From NCBI GenBank assembly GCA_023436225.1, contig JAEZKA010000028.1:1-48256 (forward strand): a stretch of 48,256 nucleotides of DNA, given 5' to 3'. Below are positions 40,141-48,256 of this stretch, one piece after another; the first letter of the stretch is position 1, and each line of letters begins with the position of its first letter. Origin of the DNA: Bacillota bacterium. GTDB lineage: Bacteria; Bacillota; Clostridia; Lachnospirales; Lachnospiraceae. The notes under the pieces are model-generated. The model saw only the letters and a program-made list of their open reading frames with translations. It was not told the DNA's origin and ran no database searches. The position numbers and the translations under genes are program-made.

Positions 40141-40168
40141 TTGACTTTTGTGACCCATATGTTATAGT
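40141..40168 (+). promoter_or_regulatory. Sigma-A promoter of clpB
   Basis: TTGACT (40141-40146), 16-nt spacer, TATAGT (40163-40168), giving a leader of about 190 nt. TTGACTTTTGTGACC (40141-40155) covers the -35 and, in reverse, shows two CtsR-like heptads (GGTCACA and AGTCAAG) but with two rather than three bases between them. No CIRCE inverted repeat is seen. Confidence 0.7.
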
Positions 40169-40337
40169 TGATATAGAACATACAGAGTTACATTTAAACA
40201 TGTCTGCCCTTTCAATTAGTCTGTGCCAGGTGTGTTTTATATTTTAGGAAGACGCAGGCACAAACTTGGAGATGTGAAAATTGCTTTTTATTTTCATACT
40301 ATACTTTATTAACTCTAGGAAAGGAGGAATATGAATT

Positions 40338-40361
40338 ATGCTCAAAGAGATCGATGCATAA
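40338..40361 (+). CDS. Candidate 7-codon leader peptide before clpB
   Basis: AAGGAGG (40321-40327) is followed ten bases later by ATG 40338, encoding MLKEIDA and stopping at TAA 40359-40361, three bases before the clpB ATG at 40365. A second ATG at 40331 opens an 18-codon frame (MNYAQRDRCIIHERDYEY) that overlaps the clpB start. Either could couple clpB translation to termination-reinitiation. Expression is inference. Confidence 0.3.
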   Translation: MLKEIDA

Positions 40362-40364
40362 TTC

Positions 40365-42977
40365 ATGAACGAGATTATGAATATTAATAAATTTACGCAA
40401 AACTCACTACTGGCAGTAGAGAACTGTGAAAAGCTGGCATATGAATACGGTCATCAGGAGATAACCGTAGAGCATCTGCTTTATAGCCTTCTTAATTTGG
40501 AGGATAGTTTGGTTAAGAAGCTATTGGAGAAGATGGATATCAATACGGAGGTATTTGTGGCACAGGTGAAGGGTCTGTTAAATAAACGGCCCAAGGTGTC
40601 CGGTGGTCAGGTGTACATCAGTAACGATCTTAATAAGGTTCTGATCTATGCGGAAAATGAGGCACAGCAGATGGGAGACTCCTATGTATCCGTAGAGCAT
40701 CTGTTCTTAAGTATACTAAAGCAACCGGGTAGAGAGGTAAAAGGGTTATTATCAGATTTTCGTATCAACCGTGAGGAGTTTCTGAAGGCGCTTCAAGGAG
40801 TACGCGGTAATCAGAAGGTGGTAAGTGACAATCCGGAAGCTACCTATGATACCTTAGAGAAGTACGGGTACGATCTGGTGGCTCGGGCAAAGGAACAGAA
40901 GCTGGACCCGGTGATCGGAAGGGACAGCGAGATCCGGAATGTAATTCGAATCCTCTCAAGAAAGACAAAGAATAATCCGGTCCTCATCGGTGAACCCGGT
41001 GTAGGTAAGACTGCTGTAGTGGAAGGCCTGGCTCAGAGAATTGTCCGGGGCGATGTACCCCAGTCCCTTCAGGATAAGAAACTATTTGCACTGGATATGG
41101 GAGCTCTAGTTGCAGGAGCTAAATACCGGGGTGAGTTCGAAGAACGATTGAAGGCAGTGCTAGAGGAAGTGAAGAAGAGTGAGGGTCAGATTATCCTCTT
41201 CATAGACGAGCTTCATACGATTGTAGGAGCGGGGAAAGCGGAAGGAACCATGGATGCCGGTAATATGCTGAAGCCAATGCTTGCAAGAGGGGAACTCCAT
41301 TGTATCGGTGCAACTACATTGAATGAGTACCGTCAGTATGTAGAGAAGGATGCAGCGCTTGAGCGACGTTTCCAACCGGTAATGGTGGAGGAGCCAACGG
41401 TGGAGGATACGATATCAATACTTCGAGGACTGAAGGAGCGTTATGAGGTCTTTCATGGAGTGAAGATTACGGATGCGGCGCTGGTGAGTGCGGCTACCTT
41501 ATCTAATCGCTATATCTCTGAGCGCTTTCTGCCGGATAAGGCAATCGATCTTGTGGATGAGGCCTGTGCCCTGATCAAGACGGAGCTTGATTCTATGCCG
41601 ACGGAGCTCGATGACATGCAGAGAAGAATTATACAGATGGAGATTGAAGAGGCTGCTCTTAAGAAGGAGAGTGATCGCTTAAGTGCAGACCGTCTAATGG
41701 AGCTTCAACGAGAATTGGCTGAACTACGTGACAGCTTTGCGGTGATGAAGACAAGATGGGACAATGAGAAGGCTTCCATGGGTAAAGTTCATAGGCTGAG
41801 AGAAGCATTGGAAGAGCTGAATAATGAGATAGAGGTAGCAGAGAGAGGTTACGATCTGAATAAGGCGGCGGAGTTAAAATATGGAAGGCTTCCGGAGCTT
41901 ACGAAGCAATTGGCGACAGAAGAGGAGAGACTTCGGAAGGAAGAGAATATGCTGGTGCATGAGAACGTCAGCGAAGAGGAGATCGCCAAGATAGTATCCC
42001 GCTGGACTGGTATTCCGATTACGAAGCTGACCGAAGGAGAGCGTAATAAGACGCTTCATCTCGGCGCAGAGCTTCACAAGAGGGTTGTAGGACAGGAAGA
42101 GGGAGTAGAAAAGGTTTCCGATGCTATCCTTCGTTCAAAAGCAGGCATAAAGGATCCAACAAAGCCCATCGGCTCTTTCCTGTTCCTTGGTCCGACGGGT
42201 GTGGGTAAGACGGAGCTGGCGAAGGCGCTGGCAGAGAGCTTGTTTGACAATGAACACAATATCGTTCGCATCGATATGAGTGAGTACATGGAGAAGCATT
42301 CGGTTGCACGACTGATTGGGGCACCTCCCGGATATGTCGGATATGAGGAAGGTGGTCAACTGACGGAGGCCATCCGCCGCAAGCCTTATGCAGTAATTCT
42401 CTTTGATGAGATTGAAAAGGCCCATCCGGATGTATTTAATGTGTTATTGCAGGTGTTGGACGATGGACGTATCACCGATTCTCAGGGTAGAACAGTGGAC
42501 TTTAAGAATACGATCATTATTCTTACCTCTAACATCGGCTCCAGATATCTGTTAGCGGGTATTGAAGAGAACGGTGAGATCAGTGAGCAATGCGAAGAAA
42601 TGGTGATGAATGAACTAAAAGCCTCCTTCCGTCCTGAGTTTCTAAATCGTCTGGATGAAATAGTACTCTTTAAGCCCCTGACGAAAGAAAATATCTCTAA
42701 TATCATTGACCTTATGATTGTAGACTTGAATAAACGGCTAGAGGATAAGGAGATTAAGATAAGGCTGACAGACAGAGCGAAGGATTATATTGTCGAACGA
42801 AGCTATGATCCGGTTTATGGTGCGAGACCATTAAAACGCTTTCTGCAGAAGAATGTAGAGACCTTAAGTGCGAGACTGATTTTAAGTGACCAGGTGCTGC
42901 CTGAGGATACAATTATTATCGATGAGGAGAATCAGAATCTGATTGCCGTCGTACAGAAATTAGAAGAAGATATATAA
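40365..42977 (+). CDS. clpB: ATP-dependent chaperone ClpB
   Basis: 870-residue Hsp100 disaggregase that works with DnaK. Order: Clp_N repeats (NKFTQNSLLAVENCEKLAYEYGHQEITVEHLLYSLL...), NBD1 with Walker A GEPGVGKTAVVEG (about 209-216) and IILFIDELHT, the middle coiled-coil domain (about 405-525) that separates ClpB from ClpA/ClpC, NBD2 with Walker A GPTGVGKTELAKAL (about 609-616) and VILFDEIEKAH, pore loop GYVGYEEGG, and the D2-small domain (RPEFLNRLDEIVLF, DPVYGARPLKRFLQ). ATG 40365 or 40377 (MNINKFTQ) may be the start; neither has its own good ribosome binding site, the strong one being at 40321. Confidence 0.97.
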   Translation: MNEIMNINKFTQNSLLAVENCEKLAYEYGHQEITVEHLLYSLLNLEDSLVKKLLEKMDINTEVFVAQVKGLLNKRPKVSGGQVYISNDLNKVLIYAENEAQQMGDSYVSVEHLFLSILKQPGREVKGLLSDFRINREEFLKALQGVRGNQKVVSDNPEATYDTLEKYGYDLVARAKEQKLDPVIGRDSEIRNVIRILSRKTKNNPVLIGEPGVGKTAVVEGLAQRIVRGDVPQSLQDKKLFALDMGALVAGAKYRGEFEERLKAVLEEVKKSEGQIILFIDELHTIVGAGKAEGTMDAGNMLKPMLARGELHCIGATTLNEYRQYVEKDAALERRFQPVMVEEPTVEDTISILRGLKERYEVFHGVKITDAALVSAATLSNRYISERFLPDKAIDLVDEACALIKTELDSMPTELDDMQRRIIQMEIEEAALKKESDRLSADRLMELQRELAELRDSFAVMKTRWDNEKASMGKVHRLREALEELNNEIEVAERGYDLNKAAELKYGRLPELTKQLATEEERLRKEENMLVHENVSEEEIAKIVSRWTGIPITKLTEGERNKTLHLGAELHKRVVGQEEGVEKVSDAILRSKAGIKDPTKPIGSFLFLGPTGVGKTELAKALAESLFDNEHNIVRIDMSEYMEKHSVARLIGAPPGYVGYEEGGQLTEAIRRKPYAVILFDEIEKAHPDVFNVLLQVLDDGRITDSQGRTVDFKNTIIILTSNIGSRYLLAGIEENGEISEQCEEMVMNELKASFRPEFLNRLDEIVLFKPLTKENISNIIDLMIVDLNKRLEDKEIKIRLTDRAKDYIVERSYDPVYGARPLKRFLQKNVETLSARLILSDQVLPEDTIIIDEENQNLIAVVQKLEEDI

Positions 42978-43028
42978 ATAATATGATGGACTAAAAAACG
43001 TATTAAGGTTAATTAAAATACGTACTGG

Positions 43029-43068
43029 AACTATAAGAAGCTCGCAGAGCGAGCTTCTTATAGTTTTA
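43029..43068 (+). terminator. Terminator after clpB
   Basis: AACTATAAGAAGCTCGC (43029-43045), loop AGA, and exact complement GCGAGCTTCTTATAGTT (43049-43065), then TTA. A 17-bp perfect stem; the T-tract is short. Confidence 0.85.
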
Positions 43069-43092
43069 TATGAATGAGGTATAGGAGTAGGC

Positions 43093-44199
43093 TTAATCAA
43101 GTATTCCGTGTAACTTGTTATTTTTCATCGGAAGGGAGCGCTCATAATGAGTTTCTAAAGGAAGATAGCTTCCCATCTCACTGCTCTTCTCAAAACTGGT
43201 AAGTATCTCTAGAACATGCTCTGTCAGACGGTAGTTGGCACGATAGTCTCTATCGGTCTGTAAGGCGCAAGCCATATCCGCTAAGCCAAGACCTCGGGAG
43301 TTTTCCTTGTAATCAAATAGCAGAGGCATCTCTTTATACTCACCGTCCTCTGGGCGAAGGAGCTTGATCGGCCCACCGAAGGTGTTCGGGTCAGGAACCA
43401 GCAGTGTACCCTTGGTGCCATAGATTTCAAGTCTTGCTTGCTGATTATAATGTACATCAAAGGTGGTAAATATCGTACCTACTGCTCCATTATCAAAGCT
43501 TAAGATACCGGTTACATAGGTAGGCACCTCCACATCAACTATCGTACCATTCTTCGGTTGGCTGGTAATGGTCCTACGTGGGAAGCTGGTCTTAGTTACT
43601 CCGGTCACACCCTTTACACCGCCGATGAGATTAACCAAGGCAGTGACATAGTAAGGTCCCATATCGAGCATTGGACCACCACCGTATTTGTAATAGAACT
43701 CCGGGTCTGGATGCCAGGACTCATGACCGTGACAAATCATAAAGGCAGCCGCACCGATGGGTTCTCCGATATAGCCGTCATCAATCAACTTACGGCAGGT
43801 CTGGATACCGGAGCCTAAGAAGGTATCCGGGGCACCACCTAGCATAAGGTTTTTTTCCTTCGCAAGGGCAACTAATTTCTGACCTTCTTCAAAGCTAGCA
43901 CCGAGGGGCTTTTCGCTGTATACATGCTTGCCGGCAAGAAGCGCTGCTTTCGTTACTTCATAGTGTTCGTAAGGTCTTGTCAAATTTAATACGATATCGA
44001 TCTCAGGATCAGCATAGGCTTCCTGCATCGTTGCATAGATCTTTTTAATCTGATATTTTTCCTGCGCCTGTTCCGCTCGTTCGCGAATAAGATCACAGAC
44101 TCCGAGTAATTCAATGTCGGTAAAAACTTTCGTTATATTCTCGAGATAAATGCCACTGATAGCACCAACCCCTATCATGGCTACTTTCACTTTATTCAT
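43093..44199 (-). CDS. Gfo/Idh/MocA-family oxidoreductase (first)
   Basis: 368 residues. Rossmann start KVAMIGVGAISGIYLENI, EKP motif in HVYSEKPLGASFEEG, and the C-terminal alpha/beta dehydrogenase domain (GGGPMLDMGPYYVTALVNLIGG, with the usual catalytic D-x-x-x-Y/H region). NAD(P)-dependent oxidation of a sugar or inositol-like ring alcohol is the family role. AAAGGAGATTATC precedes ATG 44199. It is the last gene of a minus-strand group with a ThuA protein and another Gfo/Idh enzyme. Confidence 0.93.
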   Translation of the reverse strand: MNKVKVAMIGVGAISGIYLENITKVFTDIELLGVCDLIRERAEQAQEKYQIKKIYATMQEAYADPEIDIVLNLTRPYEHYEVTKAALLAGKHVYSEKPLGASFEEGQKLVALAKEKNLMLGGAPDTFLGSGIQTCRKLIDDGYIGEPIGAAAFMICHGHESWHPDPEFYYKYGGGPMLDMGPYYVTALVNLIGGVKGVTGVTKTSFPRRTITSQPKNGTIVDVEVPTYVTGILSFDNGAVGTIFTTFDVHYNQQARLEIYGTKGTLLVPDPNTFGGPIKLLRPEDGEYKEMPLLFDYKENSRGLGLADMACALQTDRDYRANYRLTEHVLEILTSFEKSSEMGSYLPLETHYERSLPMKNNKLHGILD

Positions 44200-44323
44200 G
44201 ATAATCTCCTTTCAGGTGTTTCGAACATTATTTTCTCTGTGCTAGTTATGCCAAGTACGTTTTCTACACTTTGTTTTCGCAGGTACAAGCATTCAAGTGT
44301 GTATTATGCTCTCATTATCAACA

Positions 44324-45052
44324 TTAGTACATCTTGGCTTGGTTTTCAAAGCGTTCTGTGGTAAGACCGTTCTGTAATGCGTATTGCTTGCCTTCTGCTG
44401 CCCACAATAGACCACGTTCCATCATAATCTCAGCATTCGGAGATTTGTCAAATACATCGTCATGATGTCCAAGGGAAGTGTAAAAGACTCTGCCATTTCC
44501 CCAGAACTTAGTCCAGGTAACCGGCATATCGACCGGTTTGTTAGAGATATGATAATAGTTAACACTCGGAAAACGTGTGGTTGCCAAAACCTCAATTGCG
44601 GGATCAATGTGCAGGTAATAGTGTTCGCTGCAAACCATAAAATCATCGAGTCCTTCTGTTATCGGACTGGGGCCCTTGTTAATGTGTACCATATACTCGA
44701 TGCCATCCCCACCTGGATGGCTAACCCACTGACCGCCTGTCATAAACTGCCACTCGGTATTATCGCGGAAGGAATCACACATACCGCCATGACAGCCTGC
44801 AAGTCCGACGCCGGAGCCGATTGCTTTGGAGAGGTTTTTAACATACTCATTATTGATTTTATCCATGGTCCAGCAAGCAACAACCAGATCCAGACTCATC
44901 AGCATATCTACATCTGCAAGAACCTCAAGAGTGTCGGAAATTGTACAATGATATCCATGTTTCTCCAGTAACCCCGCAAAGCGTTTTGATGTCAGTGTCG
45001 GTTCGTGGCCATCCCAGCCGCCTTGTAATATTAATACCTTCTTATCCGTCAT
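44324..45052 (-). CDS. ThuA-like domain protein
   Basis: 242 residues of the ThuA/class I glutamine-amidotransferase-like fold: KKVLILQGGWDGHEPTLTSKRFAGLLEKHG, VVACWTMDKINNEYVKNL, GVGLAGCHGGMCDSF (where amidotransferases have the nucleophile elbow), FMTGGQWVSHPGG, TKFWGNGRVFYTSLGHHDDVF. ThuA acts with the Gfo/Idh-type ThuB in trehalose and sucrose use through 3-keto sugars in rhizobia; two Gfo/Idh genes flank it here. GGAGG lies ten bases before ATG 45052. Confidence 0.92.
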   Translation of the reverse strand: MTDKKVLILQGGWDGHEPTLTSKRFAGLLEKHGYHCTISDTLEVLADVDMLMSLDLVVACWTMDKINNEYVKNLSKAIGSGVGLAGCHGGMCDSFRDNTEWQFMTGGQWVSHPGGDGIEYMVHINKGPSPITEGLDDFMVCSEHYYLHIDPAIEVLATTRFPSVNYYHISNKPVDMPVTWTKFWGNGRVFYTSLGHHDDVFDKSPNAEIMMERGLLWAAEGKQYALQNGLTTERFENQAKMY

Positions 45053-45074
45053 AATTATGTAACCTCCATATTCA

Positions 45075-45217
45075 TATGATCTTTCGCTATGCTCGCATGC
45101 TCACAAGTAAACTTGCAGCATGTTCACTACGCTTTTATATATCATGAACGTGGAGCTTGTTCATGATCTTTCGCTCCGCTCGCATGCTCACAAGTAAACT
45201 TGTAGCATGTTCACTAC
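45075..45217 (-). repeat. Tandem pair of about 87-nt palindromic repeat units
   Basis: On the minus strand, unit 1 starts GTAGTGAACATGCTACAAGT (45217 down) and unit 2 starts GTAGTGAACATGCTGCAAGT (45130 down). Each has hairpin CATGC..CAAGT/ACTTG..GCATG, core GCATGCGAGCGGAGCGAAAG and, in unit 1, ATCATGAACA.../TGTTCATGA. The array begins five bases after the stop codon of the second Gfo/Idh gene and fills the gap to the ThuA gene. Confidence 0.9.
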
Positions 45218-45221
45218 GCTT

Positions 45222-46277
45222 TTATATCATGCAGGAGACGGGCTTACCATCCTTTGCTGCAACAAAGATCAGATCGATCAGTGACATTACGCGCAGTGCT
45301 TGTTCCGGTGTTACGATTAGTTCTGCTTTGTGCTCCAGTACATCAATTACATTATTATAGAAGTCTGTCCAGCTGGTCTCAACCTGAGGAAGAGGCAGGA
45401 ATTTCTTGGTGTAATCCGGCCTAGGCGCCATTGTTCTCGTCGGACCGGCTTCGGTATAGACGATATCATTCTCCCATTTTAAGACCTCTTTATTTGCGAG
45501 AGTGACAATCTCACCGTTGCATTCCCAGTCACGAATGACTACGGTTCCTTCGCTTCCGCATACGTGCCATCTGGGATGATTAATGAAGCAATTAGTGGCT
45601 ACCTCTACTAGTGCGGAGATACCATTCTCGAAGGTAAGTAGTACCTTGAAATTATCATCCACCTCTTCATTAAATACGTGAACCAGGTGTACAGCGACAG
45701 AGACGACCGGACTGTCAATCAGGTTGAGCAGCTGATCGAATAGATGTACACCCCAGTCATAGACCATTCCGCCACCGTTTACCGGATAGCCCCTCCAACC
45801 GTGCAGCATCTGGCCGGAGCCCTGGACACGGCTTTCGATGAAGTATACCTTTCCGAGAGTTCCATCCTGATATAGCTTCTTGATGATCTTATAATCTCTG
45901 TCCCATCTACGGTTTTGATGGATTGTGAACAACTTGCCGGTTTCTGTGGCAACTTCCATGATTTCCTTTAATTCTGCAGAGTTCATGGTAACCGGCTTCT
46001 CGCATATTACATTTTTGCCGCCCTTCAGGCAGGTGATGGCGTAATCCTTATGAAAATTATTTGGAACCACGATAGTTACAAGATCAATTTCCTTATCTTC
46101 AATAATCTCCTCCACACTCTGATACACATATAAATTATTTTCTCGTGCCTTTTGACAGGCTTCTTCCCGTATATCAAAGATGCCCTTTACCATTGAGGGA
46201 TCGATGGCTTCAGTTACACTTCGATAGTGCCAATCCCCCATACCACCATAGCCGATGATTGCTAATTTATGTCCCAT
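45222..46277 (-). CDS. Gfo/Idh/MocA-family oxidoreductase (second)
   Basis: 351 residues. GHKLAIIGYGGMGDWHYRSVTEA is the dinucleotide-binding start, GKNVICEKPVTMNSAEL the EKP motif, and GYPVNGGGMVYDWGVHLFDQLLNLI the second-domain catalytic segment. ATG 46277 with AGAGG nine bases upstream is chosen over TTG 46286. First gene of the minus-strand group; the AraC gene is divergent 148 bp away and may regulate it. Substrate unknown; together with ThuA a 3-keto-glycoside pathway is plausible. Confidence 0.93.
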   Translation of the reverse strand: MGHKLAIIGYGGMGDWHYRSVTEAIDPSMVKGIFDIREEACQKARENNLYVYQSVEEIIEDKEIDLVTIVVPNNFHKDYAITCLKGGKNVICEKPVTMNSAELKEIMEVATETGKLFTIHQNRRWDRDYKIIKKLYQDGTLGKVYFIESRVQGSGQMLHGWRGYPVNGGGMVYDWGVHLFDQLLNLIDSPVVSVAVHLVHVFNEEVDDNFKVLLTFENGISALVEVATNCFINHPRWHVCGSEGTVVIRDWECNGEIVTLANKEVLKWENDIVYTEAGPTRTMAPRPDYTKKFLPLPQVETSWTDFYNNVIDVLEHKAELIVTPEQALRVMSLIDLIFVAAKDGKPVSCMI

Positions 46278-46425
46278 ACAATTCAACCTCTTTTCATAAT
46301 GTATAATTTATGATATTGTTGATATATCATAAGTTCCTTATGAAGTTATTATAGCATTTGTATATTACTTCGAGGGACAATTCGCTTACAAACCTAGTCA
46401 AATATTGCTGTGTTGGAGAAGGATT

Positions 46426-47223
46426 ATGACCCCATTTTATGAGAATCTTAAGGATGAATTACGAGTATTTTATACGGCGGACTTGAATTTCCCAACTCAT
46501 CTGCATAGTCAGATCGAGTTTCTTTATGTAGAAAGCGGTACAACAATGGTTACCATACATAACCAATCGCAATTATTAAGAAAAGGTGATTTTGCAGTCA
46601 TTTTTCCAAACACGGTCCATAGCTATGCTGCCAGGGAAGGAGAGGAAGCCTGCCGGTTGGTGCTTGCAATCTGCTCTCTGGAGCTCACAGGAGATTTCTT
46701 TAAGAAGCTTACCAGCTATTCTCCGACCGACCCATTTATCATGGCTGATCGGTTGCACCCAAATGTCAGCACGGCAATGCTAGAGCTTGAGAAGGAGTGC
46801 CATGAAGGTAAGAATTTGAATGCCTGCCGCGCTCTAGTCCTGCTTATTTTATCCCGTGTCTTACCTTTTGTAGAGCTAGCCAAGAATAGGGATATCGAGA
46901 ACTATGATCTGACTTATCATATTGTTAGCTATGTTGCTGAGCATTTTCAGGAGCCTTTGACCTTGACAGAGCTGGCAAAGCATCTTAATGTCAGTAAATT
47001 TTATCTCTCCAGAGCCTTCTCCGTTAAGCTAAATACAAGCTTTAACCGGTATATAAACTATATTCGTGCAAATTATGCACTGACTCTGATGCAATCAACA
47101 AGCTATACATTGACAAGAATCAGTATTGATTCCGGATTTGAGAGTCAGAGAACCTTCAACCGTGCATTTAAAGAAATATTTGGCCTGGCTCCCAGCGAAT
47201 ATCGACAGAAGACGAATCTGTGA
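46426..47223 (+). CDS. AraC-family transcriptional regulator
   Basis: 265 residues. Cupin sensor (FPTHLHSQIEFLYVESGTTMVTIHNQSQLLRKGDFAVIFPNTVHSY) and C-terminal double HTH (LTLTELAKHLNVSKFYLSRAFSVKLNTSFNRYINYIRANYALTLMQ...ISIDSGFESQRTFNRAFKEIFGLAPSEYR). ATG 46426 has GGAGAAGG at a good distance; the frame is open back to a TTG at 46405 without a site. Divergent from the Gfo/Idh-ThuA group, its most likely target. Confidence 0.93.
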   Translation: MTPFYENLKDELRVFYTADLNFPTHLHSQIEFLYVESGTTMVTIHNQSQLLRKGDFAVIFPNTVHSYAAREGEEACRLVLAICSLELTGDFFKKLTSYSPTDPFIMADRLHPNVSTAMLELEKECHEGKNLNACRALVLLILSRVLPFVELAKNRDIENYDLTYHIVSYVAEHFQEPLTLTELAKHLNVSKFYLSRAFSVKLNTSFNRYINYIRANYALTLMQSTSYTLTRISIDSGFESQRTFNRAFKEIFGLAPSEYRQKTNL

Positions 47224-47307
47224 CTTGTATATAACTTTTGCAAAAGTTGAATTATTTCCCGGTACGAGTCATAGAATCCTATAAGGAATGAATCTATGGA
47301 GGTTAAG

Positions 47308-47724
47308 ATGAGAAGGTTTATCAATCTGCTTCTGAGTCTTACCATAATGATAACTATTATAGGATTTGTGGGCTGTAAGAAGGAAGATACTGAAGTTAAA
47401 AAAGTCAAGGATCTGGAATTTACAGTAGTGGAAGATGCCGATTTACCGGGTGAGCTGAAGGAAATCATCGATGAGAAGAAGGAGGAACCCTTTAAGCTTT
47501 CCTACTCCAACAAGAATAACCTGTATATTGTAGTCGGATATGGTAAGCAGAATAGTGGTGGTTATAGTATTTCGGTAGATGAACTATACCTCACCAGCAA
47601 TGCGATCTATATTAATACCACATTGATCGGACCGTCAAAGGAGGATATGGTATCTCAAGGTGTTACTTATCCTTATGTAGTCGTTAAACTGGAATTCAGA
47701 GAGGAACGTATTGTCTTCGAGTAA
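47308..47724 (+). CDS. PrcB-like lipoprotein
   Basis: 138 residues with a lipoprotein signal ending LTIMITIIGFVGC (lipid-modified Cys near residue 23). The mature part, VKDLEFTVVEDADLPGELKEIIDEKKEEPFKLSYSNKNNLYIVVGYGKQNSGGYSISVDELYLTSNAIYINTTLIGP, is the PrcB C-terminal type domain (protease complex subunit PrcB family), known from spirochaete dentilisin complexes and common as stand-alone lipoproteins in Clostridia. ATG 47308 has GGAGG five bases upstream; ATG 47296 would contain that site within the coding region. Confidence 0.88.
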   Translation: MRRFINLLLSLTIMITIIGFVGCKKEDTEVKKVKDLEFTVVEDADLPGELKEIIDEKKEEPFKLSYSNKNNLYIVVGYGKQNSGGYSISVDELYLTSNAIYINTTLIGPSKEDMVSQGVTYPYVVVKLEFREERIVFE

Positions 47725-48030
47725 CGAAGCGAATAAAACCTCCAGGTAAATAATAGTCTTTTAAAATCATGTACATTCTGGATAAAATAACAATATTTTG
47801 TTGATATCTTATATGGTATACCAATATGTAGTGGTATGAGAAAATTTGGAGATTTGTCGGTGTTTTCAATTGCCAGCCTGTATCTTTTTGTGCAATATAC
47901 TAAAAGGACATAGGCTTAAGGCACTACTAATGTGAAATTATTCCATAAAAGTCAACAAAAAAAATTATGTTTCATGTACAAATTTATGTGCACAACTAAT
48001 ACTTACACCATTAAATTGTCTGAAAATTCA
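47725..48030. other. Intergenic region without a recognised gene
   Basis: A+T-rich, no open frame. TGGTATACCA (47813-47822) is a perfect palindrome that could be an operator. No terminator with a good T-tract was found for the PrcB-like gene. Confidence 0.4.
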
Positions 48031-48059
48031 TTGACTAAAAATTCAATTTGTGTTATACT
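48031..48059 (+). promoter_or_regulatory. Sigma-A promoter of the veg-like gene
   Basis: TTGACT (48031-48036), 17-nt spacer, TATACT (48054-48059). The transcript would begin around 48066 with a leader of about 105 nt; CATGC-GAA-GCATG (48061-48073) lies at its very start. Confidence 0.85.
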
Positions 48060-48170
48060 GCATGCGAAGCATGTAGTTTGTTACGGATTTATTTAGAAGA
48101 ATGTGTACAGAACCATAGGGAACATGTGGACCCAGTTATGGCGAGAGGAAGCATTGATGAGGAGAAAATA

Positions 48171-48256
48171 ATGATGAAGCAATTAGATGTAAATTGTGTA
48201 CGAAATGCTGTAATGAACCAGACTGGTAAAAGGGTTAAAGTCAGAATTAACCGAGG
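48171..48256 (+). CDS. veg: Probable Veg-family protein, 3' end outside window
   Basis: The visible 28 codons read MMKQLDVNCVRNAVMNQTGKRVKVRINRG. The arrangement of a short helix, then GKRVKVRxNRG, agrees with the N terminus of Veg/DUF1021 proteins (about 80-90 residues), small beta-barrel proteins tied to biofilm stimulation in B. subtilis. AGGAG (48160-48164) fits ATG 48171 or 48174. The very strong promoter is also typical of veg. Called from a fragment only. Confidence 0.55.
   Translation, partial: MMKQLDVNCVRNAVMNQTGKRVKVRINR

Overview
The window looks like a chromosome segment of an anaerobic, spore-forming Clostridia species, most likely Lachnospiraceae (near Lachnoclostridium, Anaerocolumna or 'Clostridium phytofermentans'). 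This is inferred from the moderate A+T content, strong AGGAGG-type ribosome binding sites, occasional GTG/TTG starts, a large Firmicute-type SRP RNA, SAM-I and T-box leaders, the archaeal-type short ProS, sporulation genes (CotS-like, YtvI-like) and plant-sugar genes (GH27, uxuA). Almost all of it is ordinary chromosome. I see no prophage, IS element, tRNA gene or CRISPR array.

Layout. 1-212: 3' part of SRP RNA. 0.5-5.4 kb: two large, poorly characterised cytoplasmic proteins (a cNMP-domain protein and a TPR/P-loop protein) and a small convergent Ig-like protein. 5.7-8.7 kb: murA, then metK under a SAM-I riboswitch. 9-11.6 kb: histidine kinase, response regulator and an ArsR-family repressor. 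11.6-14.9 kb: a promoter-structured-RNA-terminator unit, a TM1266-type small regulator and a complete ABC importer. 15-18.5 kb: nucleotide-kinase-like protein, YtvI-like membrane protein, GH27 glycosidase. 18.6-22.2 kb: T-box-proS, then cca. 22.6-26.6 kb: CotS-like protein, PEGA protein, and a membrane/coiled-coil protein whose gene carries a cluster of DnaA-box-like 9-mers. 26.7-32.6 kb: pgi, hemolysin-III family (minus), DUF951, HAD phosphatase, xth, HD-GYP. 32.6-34.1 kb: azlCD and an unknown gene (minus). 34.2-37.2 kb: a low-complexity repeat tract, a short KdpD-like kinase with its regulator, and a convergent TrkA-N-like protein. 37.3-40 kb: AraC regulator divergent from uxuA, which runs into a 5'-deleted uxuB. 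40-43 kb: clpB. 43-47.2 kb: two Gfo/Idh oxidoreductases plus a ThuA protein (minus), divergent from an AraC regulator. 47.3-48.26 kb: PrcB-like lipoprotein and the start of a probable veg gene.

The signals most worth following are: (1) seven DnaA-box-like 9-mers in about 230 bp inside the 25.4-26.6 kb gene, in differing codon frames; (2) an apparent uxuA/uxuB deletion junction; (3) a family of palindromic repeats of about 80-104 bp placed next to gene ends at several loci, twice as tandem pairs; (4) an unassigned structured RNA with its own promoter and terminator at 11.62-11.80 kb; (5) a clpB start with its strong ribosome binding site placed on a short upstream reading frame; (6) a 12-nt-period minisatellite at 34.25-34.56 kb. 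All functions are homology judgements by eye; no database search was run.
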